This document shows positions 1 through 6,361 of a stretch of DNA of 8,392 nucleotides, piece after piece. The position numbers were made by a program, and so were the translations under genes. The notes under the pieces were generated by a model. The model worked only from the letters and a program-made list of their open reading frames with translations, was not told the DNA's origin and made no database searches. The stretch comes from an uncultured Succinatimonas sp. GTDB lineage: Bacteria > Pseudomonadota > Gammaproteobacteria > Enterobacterales > Succinivibrionaceae. The stretch is taken from positions 1 through 8,392 of the forward strand of contig NZ_CAJKVK010000083.1 in NCBI RefSeq assembly GCF_905203285.1, read 5' to 3'. Each line of letters opens with the position of its first letter. Position 1 is the first letter of the stretch.

Positions 1-573
1 CGGCCGGTCCGTGTCATTGCGGATCATGAGATCCCGGTGCGGATAGGCGCAGGTGGCCCCGCTGCCGAAGGGCTGGGTGCGGTTAGCGTCCGGGAACACG
101 TCATGGGAGTGGCGGTAGCGCTCCGTCACCGTCAGGGGCGTGTGGAGGGTCATCCAGAAAATCAGATTGGACAGCTGGCACAGCCCGCCGCCAATATCCC
201 CGCCGATCTGTCCCAGAAACAGCACCATGCCCTCCTTGTAACCTTTCCGGGCGGTGGGCTTTCCGATGCGCCTCCAGTAACTGAAGGTCTCGCCGGGATA
301 CAGGATCAGCCCGTCCAGCCGCTTTACGGCCAGTTTCAGATTTGTCACCTTATTCTCCTGCCAGACCATTTCTTCTCCCCGGAGGTGTCGCATAAGCGGC
401 GTGGCGTGGGAGAACTGGACATAGGGGAGCCGTTCTTCCTTCCGGGTCTTTGCCCAACGGTACTTAGGCGAGCACCACAGGAGATACCGCTTCCCTGTGT
501 AATATGCCTTTCCCAGCCGCAGGCGCAGCCAACTGCGCCGGATGGGCGGGCGCAGGTCCATGGTCTTGTCCAT
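1..573 (-). CDS. VanW-family protein, 3' end cut by window edge
   Basis: The minus strand reads open from an ATG at 573 to the window edge, giving the first 191 residues. The N-terminal ~70 residues are basic and lack a clear signal peptide. From about residue 72 the sequence matches the VanW domain: QENKVTNLKLAVKRLDG, YPGETFSYWR (92-101), GGGLCQLSN (128-136) and HTPLTVTERYRHS (144-156). VanW is an accessory protein of vanB-type glycopeptide-resistance clusters, but the domain is also widespread in Clostridia outside such clusters, and its biochemical role is not established. No vanR/S/H/B/X gene is visible here, so a resistance role is not supported. A strong Shine-Dalgarno site (GGGGAGGGAG) precedes the ATG at 573; a second ATG at 561 is possible. 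The gene is far richer in GC than the rest of the window, which suggests transfer or a chimeric contig. Family assignment is confident; function is not. Confidence 0.88.
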   Translation of the reverse strand, partial: MDKTMDLRPPIRRSWLRLRLGKAYYTGKRYLLWCSPKYRWAKTRKEERLPYVQFSHATPLMRHLRGEEMVWQENKVTNLKLAVKRLDGLILYPGETFSYWRRIGKPTARKGYKEGMVLFLGQIGGDIGGGLCQLSNLIFWMTLHTPLTVTERYRHSHDVFPDANRTQPFGSGATCAYPHRDLMIRNDTDRP

Positions 574-599
574 GTGCTCCCTCCCCAGTCATTTTTATT

Positions 600-612
600 A
601 GTATGCCATACT
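600..612. promoter_or_regulatory. Short perfect inverted repeat upstream of vanW-like gene
   Basis: AGTATG and CATACT are perfect 6-bp arms around a single central base, 27 bp upstream of the vanW-like start codon. On the minus strand this overlaps the position expected for a -10 region (CATACT then AATAA), so it could be an operator covering the promoter of the vanW-like gene. No convincing -35 box was found; TTGTGG at 631-626 is a weak candidate with too long a spacer. Thirteen bases is short enough to arise by chance. Confidence 0.3.
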
Positions 613-703
613 GCCCGCTCCAAATCCACAACAAAGCGGTAACAATCGTGCTTTGTTCAGAAAATGTTAAAAGATTATTCATTCTTTTTTCGACAGAACC
701 TCC

Positions 704-709
704 TATAAT
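704..709 (+). promoter_or_regulatory. Putative -10 box for the glucanotransferase gene
   Basis: A consensus TATAAT lies 75 bp upstream of the glucanotransferase ATG on the same strand. The -35 region at about 681-686 (ATTCTT) is poor, so an activator may be needed, or the box may be fortuitous. It is followed ~22 bp later by a 24-bp palindrome, an arrangement typical of a regulated promoter with a downstream operator. Confidence 0.45.
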
Positions 710-731
710 CTCCCCGTACAAACCCAAGACC

Positions 732-755
732 ACTCTTAAAGGCGCCATTAAGAGT
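732..755. promoter_or_regulatory. 24-bp palindrome, candidate operator ahead of malQ
   Basis: ACTCTTAA (732-739) and TTAAGAGT (748-755) are perfect 8-bp inverted arms around A-GGCGCC-A, whose GGCGCC core is itself palindromic. Only the symmetric pair 740/747 (A and A) breaks the full 24-bp dyad. It lies between the TATAAT box and the start codon, at roughly +16 to +39 of the expected transcript, where a bound repressor would block elongation. No T-run follows on either strand, so it is not a typical intrinsic terminator. It could instead form a 5'-UTR stem-loop. The regulator is unknown and is not encoded in this window. Confidence 0.5.
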
Positions 756-784
756 CGATTAAAAATTACTTGAAGGTATCAATC

Positions 785-2842
785 ATGAGATTAAAGTTTT
801 TAATCGAATATAAAGCCCATTGGGGACAGGAATTATTCATTAAAATTCTCAAACCCAAAGAACTGTCAATTCCTTTAACCTGCAGTGAAGATAAAAACTG
901 GCACGGTTTTATCGATCTTAACGACGACGCTTTTTCTTTTATTGAATATATCTATGAAGTTAAAGCTAAAAACCGGATTGTAAGAAGCGAAGGACTGCGT
1001 TTTAGCCATAAGCTCTCTTTAAATATTGAAGACAAAGAAGCTGTAGTTGTCGACAGCTGGAGAGATAAGCTTAATGACTCTTTTTTATATACGGATGCTT
1101 TTAACAGTAAAAACGCTGTCTCTCCTGCAAACACTTTAAAACAATCTTTGAATTTACGCGCTTGGTGTCATCTTGACAATAACAGCGCCTTATTTATCAC
1201 CGGAGACTGTAAAGCTCTTGGCAATTTGGATCCGCAAAAAGGCGTGGAACTCGTGCAGATAATGCCGAATTTCTTTAGCGCATCATTAGATAAAGACGAT
1301 CTTCCTTCTTATTTTGAGTATAAATTTGCCGCAATTAATAAAGATAACGGTGAAATATTTTGGGAAATAGGTGCAAACCGTAATGCTTCCTTACAAAAGG
1401 GCATTTGCGAATATCCTCCTTAAAGTGAAGTTAAACTCTATCCTTTCTCCCCCAAAATTGCCGGCACGGCTATTCCCGTATTTTCGCTAAAAAGCAGCGG
1501 CAGCTTCGGTGTCGGGGACTTCGGCGACCTGAAATTGTTTATTGACTGGGCCATACAAACCGGACAAAAGCTCGTTCAAATTCTGCCGATTAATGACACA
1601 ACAATTACCGGAACTTGGACTGATTCTTATCCTTACAACAGTATCTCTATCTACGCTTTCCATCCTATGTATATAGATTTAAGGCAGGTAGGCGAGCTTA
1701 AAAACACAAAATTAAACAACCGATTTAAAAAATTGCAAAACAAGCTCAATGCTCTTGATTCTATTGACTATGAAGCCGTAAATAAAGCCAAACGTGAATA
1801 TTTACGCTGCTCCTATGATGAGAGCGGTCTTAAGATTTTAAGCTCTTTAAAATTTAAAGAATTTTTCAAGCGCAATCAATCATGGCTTGTTCCCTATGCG
1901 GCTTTTTCATATTTAAGAGATAAATACGCTACTGCGGATTTTAAGCGCTGGAAAGAGCATAAGTACGATCCTGCTGAAATTGCGGCATTATGCGATGAAA
2001 AGTCTGAAACCTATAAAGACATCGCTTTTTATTACTATATTCAGTACCTGCTGCATATTCAGTTAAGTGCCGTAAGTAATTACGCCCAAGCACACAATAT
2101 TATCTTAAAAGGCGATATTCCTATCGGCATCAGCCGCAGCAGCGTTGAAGCCTGGGTGGAACCTTTTTACTTTAATATGGAAAGCCAAGCCGGAGCACCT
2201 CCCGATCCTTTTGCCAAAGACGGACAAAACTGGGGGTTCCCTACTTATAATTGGGAAAGAATGGAGCAAGACGGTTATGCCTGGTGGCTTAAGCGCTTTA
2301 ATAAAATGTCCGAATATTTCGGTGCCTACCGGATTGATCATATTTTAGGCTTTTTCCGTATATGGGATATTCCGACGCATGCCGTACGCGGACTTTTAGG
2401 CAACTTCGTTCCATCTTTACCGCTTTCAGTGGAGGAAATCGAAAGCTACGGGCTTAAATTCCAGTACGATTTCATGACCCGTCCTTTTATTAATGAAGAT
2501 CTGTTAAATCGTTTATTCGATGAAGACGCAGATCTGGTTAAGAAAAAATTTGTCCGTCATCTGCATCATGATATTTACGGGCTAAACGAAAAATTCTTAA
2601 CCGAACGTCAGGTACAGGCGTACTTTAAAGATAAAAACGATGCAAAAAGTCTCAAACTGCGTGACGGACTTTATTCTCTTATAAGTGACGTTTTGTTTAT
2701 TCCGGATAGAAATCGGCCCAACCTTTATCACCCGCGCATCGCTGTTTTAGATGATTATATCTTCTCACGCTTACTGCCTGCTGAAAAAGAAGCGTTAAGG
2801 TCGCGCAGTAGGCAAATTCGGTATCCTATATGCTTTCTTTGA
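785..2842 (+). pseudogene. malQ: Disrupted 4-alpha-glucanotransferase (DPE2/MalQ type, GH77 with CBM20 modules)
   Basis: This gene once encoded an amylomaltase-type enzyme that transfers glucan chains during maltodextrin or glycogen use. The ATG at 785 follows GAAGG with 8-nt spacing; an in-frame TTG at 770 has no such support. Residues ~1-80 and ~125-205 look like two CBM20 starch-binding modules; the second shows GDCKALGN, FEYKFA and WEIGANR, with Leu where LGNW is usual. TAA at 1421-1423 interrupts the frame, yet the same frame continues without loss of homology (SPKIAGTAIPVFSLKSSGSF, then ILPINDTT and DSYPYNSIS). The GH77 core is present through PPDPFAKDGQNWGFPTYNW and YRIDHILGFFR, which holds the nucleophile Asp (codon 2336-2338). 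Homology stops near 2795, before the CGEDLG acid/base region and roughly the last 200 residues of the family. The final TGA (2840-2842) lies in the TnpB-element right end. No complete active enzyme can be made. The neighbouring intact genes are not glucan genes. Confidence 0.88.
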
Positions 2843-2920
2843 TGTCCTCCCGAGTCTAAAGGACGGAGATCCTACCGCTAAACAACAATCCTACTGCTGT
2901 TAACTTCGGCGAGTTCCTGC
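2839..2920 (-). mobile_element. Solo IS200/IS605-type (TnpB) right end, omega-RNA-like relic
   Basis: Read on the minus strand, these 82 bases match the segment at 6362-6447 along almost their whole length. Shared blocks are CAGGAACTCGCCGAAG, TTGTTGTTTAGC, GTAGGA, CCTTTAG and the terminal TCAA. They end in GGAGGACATCAA, like the conserved GGAGGATGTCAA terminus of HEARO/omega-RNA right ends. A hairpin is predicted: CTCC (2847-2850) with GGAG (2865-2868), and GTC (2854-2856) with GAC (2862-2864), around a TAAAG loop. The other copy folds similarly with different stem bases. Only the TnpB tail remains upstream; no left end or full tnpB was found. The element terminates in the truncated malQ, so an omega-RNA made here would carry a guide starting AGAAAGCATATAGG. 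Whether it is transcribed is unknown. Confidence 0.75.
2878..2919 (-). pseudogene. TnpB C-terminal tail remnant
   Basis: Thirteen codons plus TAG read QELAEVNSSRIVV, nearly the same as the TnpB tail QELAEAYNSSSIVV encoded at 6402-6446. Upstream of 2920 the similarity stops abruptly, so the rest of the transposon-encoded nuclease gene is deleted. The tail is kept probably because it is also part of the right-end RNA scaffold. It has no start codon or function as protein. Confidence 0.7.
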
Positions 2921-3033
2921 CATCGCTCATAAAAAAAGCAAAAAACAGAAAATAATTAAGTCCATAATGCGTCAAAGAACTAAATCTCAATGCAAATCTT
3001 TTTTTCTTGAGCTGCTTTTAACTTCAAGGTAGC
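2921..3033. other. AT-rich intergenic stretch
   Basis: This stretch contains A- and T-runs and lies between the TnpB right-end scrap and the nucleotidase operon. Neither glucanotransferase coding sequence nor further TnpB sequence was recognised in it. A possible promoter for the operon sits at its right side: TTGAGC (3007-3012) with TAGCAT 17 nt on, or, just beyond, TATGAT (3037-3042) with a poor -35. A 21-codon ORF from ATG 2967 to TAG 3032 has no ribosome binding site and is not called. Confidence 0.4.
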
Positions 3034-3069
3034 ATGTATGATCATAATTTAAACTTTTGCCTGCAATGA
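3034..3069 (+). CDS. Possible 11-codon leader peptide coupled to the nucleotidase start
   Basis: ATG at 3034 preceded by CAAGG (3025-3029) opens an 11-codon frame, MYDHNLNFCLQ, ending in TGA at 3067-3069. That stop overlaps the two candidate nucleotidase start codons at 3066 and 3069 (AATGATG). The nucleotidase starts themselves have no Shine-Dalgarno site close upstream, so translation could be coupled through this leader. Against this, the spacing from AAGG to ATG is short (4 nt), another ATG at 3038 gives a 4-codon frame, and a TATGAT -10-like box at 3037-3042 could place the transcript start inside this ORF. Speculative. Confidence 0.3.
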   Translation: MYDHNLNFCLQ

Positions 3070-4967
3070 TGAAAAAGTTATTCCTATTTTTTAAAGCGCT
3101 ACTAACATCCTTACTATTAAGTGCCTGCTGTGAATTAAATACCGACAATATTGTCTATATAGTATCAACTAATGATATGCATGCTAATGTTCTTAACCAT
3201 AATAAACAAATTGACTTAGCTTTAATTTCAGGTTTAAAAAAGCATTATGATGCACTGCTTTTTGACGCCGGAGACGCAGTGCAAGGTGCGCCGCTTGCTG
3301 CGTTATCAGACGGGGACGACGTTATATCCTTGATGAATGCAGCAGGTTATGATGCAATGACCCTTGGCAACCACGAATTTGATTATGGGCAAAATAAATT
3401 ATTTGAGCATGCGGCAAGTGCCAACTTTCTTACTTTATGTTCTAATGTTTACAAAGACAAAAAACCTCTTTTAAATAACCTTAACTTACCTAACGAAGGG
3501 CGCTACGCTGTTTTTAACAAAAACGGTTTCAAAATTGGAGTTTTCGCACTCACCACCGTACAAACCTTACAATCAACGGATTACCGCTTGCTGAACACTC
3601 TTAACTTTGAAAATGAAGTTAAAAGTGCCAAAAAAATGCTTGATTTGCTGCGTCCCCTTAAACTTGACGCCATCATCCTGCTTGCTCATTTAGGTTGTGA
3701 CGATGCGCCCTGCACGTCAAAAAATCTGGCTCTTGCACTTACAGGAGTTTATCAAGACGAGCTTGATCTTATCATTGACGGACACAGCCATCAGGAATAT
3801 GTAAAGCACGTAAACGGCATTACCATTTCTCAAACCGGGAGCCGTCTTAAACAAGTCGGATTAAACGTTTTAAACTTTAAAGCTTCAGAAAAACCGCAAG
3901 TGAAAAGCATTTTACTAACCTATGAAGATCTCCTTAGTAAGGGAATAAAACCTGACGCCCAAACCGAAGAGCTGGAACAAAAATTCCGGCACAAACAAAA
4001 TAAAATCTTGCAGCAAGAAATTATCTCATTGCCGTTTACACTTTACGGAGGTGAGCAATACGGGATCGATCTATCACGCGTTACTGAAACCCCGGCAGGC
4101 GACCTTGCCGCTGATGCTATTATGTACGCACTAAAAACAAAAATCTCTTCTAATTTTTTAAAGTTTCCTGCCGTCGCGATCCAAAACGGCGGAAATATCC
4201 GCGTTAATCTGGGCCCCGGTGCCGTAACTTATGCAAGCACCTTATATTTTGAGCCTTTTCTAAATACCCTGACAAGTAAGCTTGTAAGCCCTAAGATCCT
4301 CTACGACATATTTGAGCACTCTTACCGTTATTTAAACAATCTTTCAGCTGCAGGCACTTTGCAAAATATCAAAGACAGCGGCGGCTTTTTGCAGATCTCA
4401 GGATTAAAGATAATTCTTGATCCAAACAGTAAACCTAAGGTTAAAGCAATATTTCTTGACGGAGAAACAACAGCACTTTCCCGCTACGATACTAAAAGAA
4501 AAATCATTCTTGCCGGTAACGATTTTATCCTCTCCGGTTCTGACGGATACTCGATACTAAAGGACATACCGACGCTTACTGAATTTAGCGATGAGCAGGA
4601 TGCTCTTATATCCTACTTAAAACACCTTAAAGAAAATGACGGATTTACACAGTATTTAAAGGCACAAGGACGTATCTCTTACACACAGTTGCCTAAGAGC
4701 GTCAGTGCTTATGTAAAGATACGTAATTTCCATCAACAAAATAAAAAACTTAAATTTCATTGCAGTGTTGACGGTGAAAAATTCCTGCCATGCTTTGCAG
4801 ACAAAAACGGGCTTTTAAAGTTTGAACTTGCACCCGGCGACCATATTTTGCAAATTGCCGAGGCAACGCAGGAAATTTACCTCAACACTATCCTTGGGAT
4901 TGGTATTAAGCAAGGATCAAACTTAAGTACAATACCCGCTGTAGAATTAATGCCAACAAAGGAATAA
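3066..4967 (+). CDS. Lipoprotein 5'-nucleotidase (metallophosphatase superfamily)
   Basis: The 633-residue product is predicted to hydrolyse nucleotides to nucleosides and phosphate outside the cytoplasm. A type II signal peptide is clear: MKKLF, a hydrophobic run, then lipobox LSAC with Cys at about residue 21. The calcineurin-like metal-binding motifs follow in order: NDMHAN, DAGDAVQG, GNHEFDYG, LLAHLG and DGHSHQ. The C-terminal 5'-nucleotidase domain has AGDLAADAI, QNGGNIRVN (like the usual NGG.IR), FEPFLNTL and SGSDGYS, the last two resembling base-stacking segments of UshA-like enzymes. About 90 residues after that domain (from ~545) form an extra C-terminal region rich in beta-type sequence that I do not recognise. 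The start is ATG 3066 or 3069; neither has a nearby ribosome binding site. An upstream TTG at 3057 is less likely because it would extend the signal peptide without benefit. The next gene begins 4 nt after the stop, indicating an operon. Substrate choice (5'-nucleotide, UDP-sugar or cyclic nucleotide) cannot be read from sequence. Confidence 0.9.
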   Translation: MMKKLFLFFKALLTSLLLSACCELNTDNIVYIVSTNDMHANVLNHNKQIDLALISGLKKHYDALLFDAGDAVQGAPLAALSDGDDVISLMNAAGYDAMTLGNHEFDYGQNKLFEHAASANFLTLCSNVYKDKKPLLNNLNLPNEGRYAVFNKNGFKIGVFALTTVQTLQSTDYRLLNTLNFENEVKSAKKMLDLLRPLKLDAIILLAHLGCDDAPCTSKNLALALTGVYQDELDLIIDGHSHQEYVKHVNGITISQTGSRLKQVGLNVLNFKASEKPQVKSILLTYEDLLSKGIKPDAQTEELEQKFRHKQNKILQQEIISLPFTLYGGEQYGIDLSRVTETPAGDLAADAIMYALKTKISSNFLKFPAVAIQNGGNIRVNLGPGAVTYASTLYFEPFLNTLTSKLVSPKILYDIFEHSYRYLNNLSAAGTLQNIKDSGGFLQISGLKIILDPNSKPKVKAIFLDGETTALSRYDTKRKIILAGNDFILSGSDGYSILKDIPTLTEFSDEQDALISYLKHLKENDGFTQYLKAQGRISYTQLPKSVSAYVKIRNFHQQNKKLKFHCSVDGEKFLPCFADKNGLLKFELAPGDHILQIAEATQEIYLNTILGIGIKQGSNLSTIPAVELMPTKE

Positions 4968-4971
4968 AAAT

Positions 4972-5457
4972 ATGCGCCGCAAAGATCGTGAAATTACCGA
5001 TATTAATGAAATCGTCAAGATCGTTTCTGATTGCGATGTTCTGCATCTTGGCATGTCCGATAACGGCATCCCCTACGTGGTACCGGTAAATTTCGGATTT
5101 ACGTGCGAAGGAAGAAAATTAACCTTTTATGTTCATTGCGCGACAAGCGGTAAAAAAATTGATATTTTAAAAAGCAATCCGCGGGTGTTTTTGCAGTTAG
5201 ACTGCAGACATGAGATTATTTTAGGCTCGCAGCAAAAACCGTGTTCCTTCAGCTTTGCTTATGCAAGCGTCATGGCTGCAAGCCGTGCGCAATTTATAGA
5301 CGATCCACAAGTAAAAAGTACCGCGTTAAATTTGATTATAGGGCACTGCGCTAAGACGGAAGATGAATTTACCTTCCCTCTTCAAATGCTCAATAAAACC
5401 TGTGTCATTGCCTTTAAGGCAGAAGATTTAAGCGCCAAGGCTCATAGCATTAACTAA
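4972..5457 (+). CDS. PNPOx-like FMN-binding (Nim-type) small flavoprotein
   Basis: The 161-residue protein belongs to the pyridoxamine 5'-phosphate oxidase-like split-barrel family. It begins MRRKDREITD and continues with CDVLHLGMSDNGIPYVVPVN, YVHCATSGKKIDILKSNPRV and LQLDCRHEI, a pattern shared with NimA-type and related uncharacterised flavin-binding proteins. Members bind FMN as dimers; some Nim proteins reduce nitroimidazoles, but most have unknown substrates, so a resistance role should not be assumed. The Shine-Dalgarno site AAAGGA overlaps the stop of the nucleotidase gene, with only 4 nt between the genes, so the two are probably co-transcribed. Its stop overlaps the end of the convergent GrpB-deaminase gene by 8 bp. 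Family call confident, role open. Confidence 0.82.
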   Translation: MRRKDREITDINEIVKIVSDCDVLHLGMSDNGIPYVVPVNFGFTCEGRKLTFYVHCATSGKKIDILKSNPRVFLQLDCRHEIILGSQQKPCSFSFAYASVMAASRAQFIDDPQVKSTALNLIIGHCAKTEDEFTFPLQMLNKTCVIAFKAEDLSAKAHSIN

Positions 5458-6361
5458 ATTGATCTGTTCCCCACCAATTAGGAACCAATGAACCTAAAGA
5501 AACAGACATCTTGCTTTCATAATCAGTCAGAACTTCGATTTTAGGACTGTCTTTTGATAACTGCATCATGAACTCACGGCAAGATCCGCACGGCACAATG
5601 ATTGCGCCGTCGGTGTTTACAGCAAGAATTTTAGAAATATGTTTTTCACCGTTGGTTATCATGGTACTAATAGCGTTTCTTTCAGCACACATACCTAACG
5701 AACACGCCATATCAATGCAAATTCCGGTGTAAATATTCCCATTTACCGTCATAAGAGCCGAAGCAACCGGACCTGCGACAATAAAAGGCGATACGTCACG
5801 TCGTGTCTGAATACTTCTTGCCGCACAATACAGACGATCCCAGGAACTGTCGTAAAAGGCTAAAGCTTTTTGTTCATACTCTTTAACAAAACCGTCCTTA
5901 CCGTCACAATAACCGTCAATGTCATAAGGAAACTTAATTGCCAAAGCTTTTTTTAACTTTGCATATTCTGCGCAAACATCATTTTGTACTCTCAAATAAT
6001 CCCTAAAAGCTAAATGTCTTATAACTTCATCTAAATTGTCATATTTAAAAATATGGATCTGATGAGTACGCTCATCTCCGCCTTTGCGTAAATAACGTCT
6101 GCCTTTAATTCCGAACTCTCCTAAATATTCGTAGCCGATTTTTTCAAAGGCAGCTTTATTAATATCGACTAAAGATAAGTCTCGCACTTCCGCCATAATA
6201 TCAATGATTGGTTTTGTAGCTAAATTTGCAACTGCAGTACTACCGATGTGATAGACAGCAAGGAGATTGCTGTCAAGAATCGCCATTATCTTCTGTTTTT
6301 CATGTTCATACTTTAATTGCCAGGAAGGATCATAATTTACCACGGTAATATGCTGTGCCAT
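5450..6361 (-). CDS. GrpB-domain / cytidine deaminase fusion protein
   Basis: The 303-residue protein has two domains. Residues ~1-170 match the GrpB (UPF0157) family, a nucleotidyltransferase-like fold, with VVNYDPSW, HIGSTAV (38-44), KPIIDIM (50-56) and HIFKYD. Residues ~178-303 match the cytidine deaminase fold: YTGICIDMAC, the zinc and proton-shuttle motif CAE (225-227), and the second zinc motif PCGSC (257-261) followed by REFMMQL. Deamination of cytidine or a similar (deoxy)nucleoside is likely; the GrpB substrate is unknown. The ATG at 6361 directly follows the TnpB right end, and its apparent Shine-Dalgarno site (GAGG, 7-nt spacing) lies inside that element. The native promoter has therefore been replaced or lost, and transcription probably reads through from the element. 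The gene is convergent with the flavoprotein gene and overlaps it by 8 bp. Its reading frame is intact. Confidence 0.88.
   Translation of the reverse strand: MAQHITVVNYDPSWQLKYEHEKQKIMAILDSNLLAVYHIGSTAVANLATKPIIDIMAEVRDLSLVDINKAAFEKIGYEYLGEFGIKGRRYLRKGGDERTHQIHIFKYDNLDEVIRHLAFRDYLRVQNDVCAEYAKLKKALAIKFPYDIDGYCDGKDGFVKEYEQKALAFYDSSWDRLYCAARSIQTRRDVSPFIVAGPVASALMTVNGNIYTGICIDMACSLGMCAERNAISTMITNGEKHISKILAVNTDGAIIVPCGSCREFMMQLSKDSPKIEVLTDYESKMSVSLGSLVPNWWGTDQFS

Noticed and set aside
1..573. vanB-type glycopeptide-resistance operon
   Set aside because: Only a VanW-domain gene is seen; no vanR, vanS, vanH, vanB or vanX sequence is present and VanW domains are common outside resistance clusters.
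37..642. Plus-strand open frame of 201 codons over the GC-rich left end
   Set aside because: It is antisense to the VanW-family gene, has no ribosome binding site or recognisable domain, and long antisense frames are common in GC-rich genes.
732..755. Intrinsic terminator at the palindrome ahead of malQ
   Set aside because: No T-run follows on either strand, and it sits between a promoter-like box and a start codon.
770..784. TTG start at 770 for the glucanotransferase
   Set aside because: GAAGG at 772-776 is correctly spaced for ATG 785 and lies inside the TTG extension; homologues begin like MRLKFLIEY.
1535..2842. A separate gene starting at TTG 1535
   Set aside because: The same frame carries glucanotransferase homology continuously upstream to the TAA at 1421, and TTG 1535 has no ribosome binding site; it is the second half of the broken gene.
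4972..5457. Calling the flavoprotein a nitroimidazole-resistance gene
   Set aside because: The family resemblance is to the broad PNPOx-like group; nothing in the sequence specifies nitroimidazole reductase activity.
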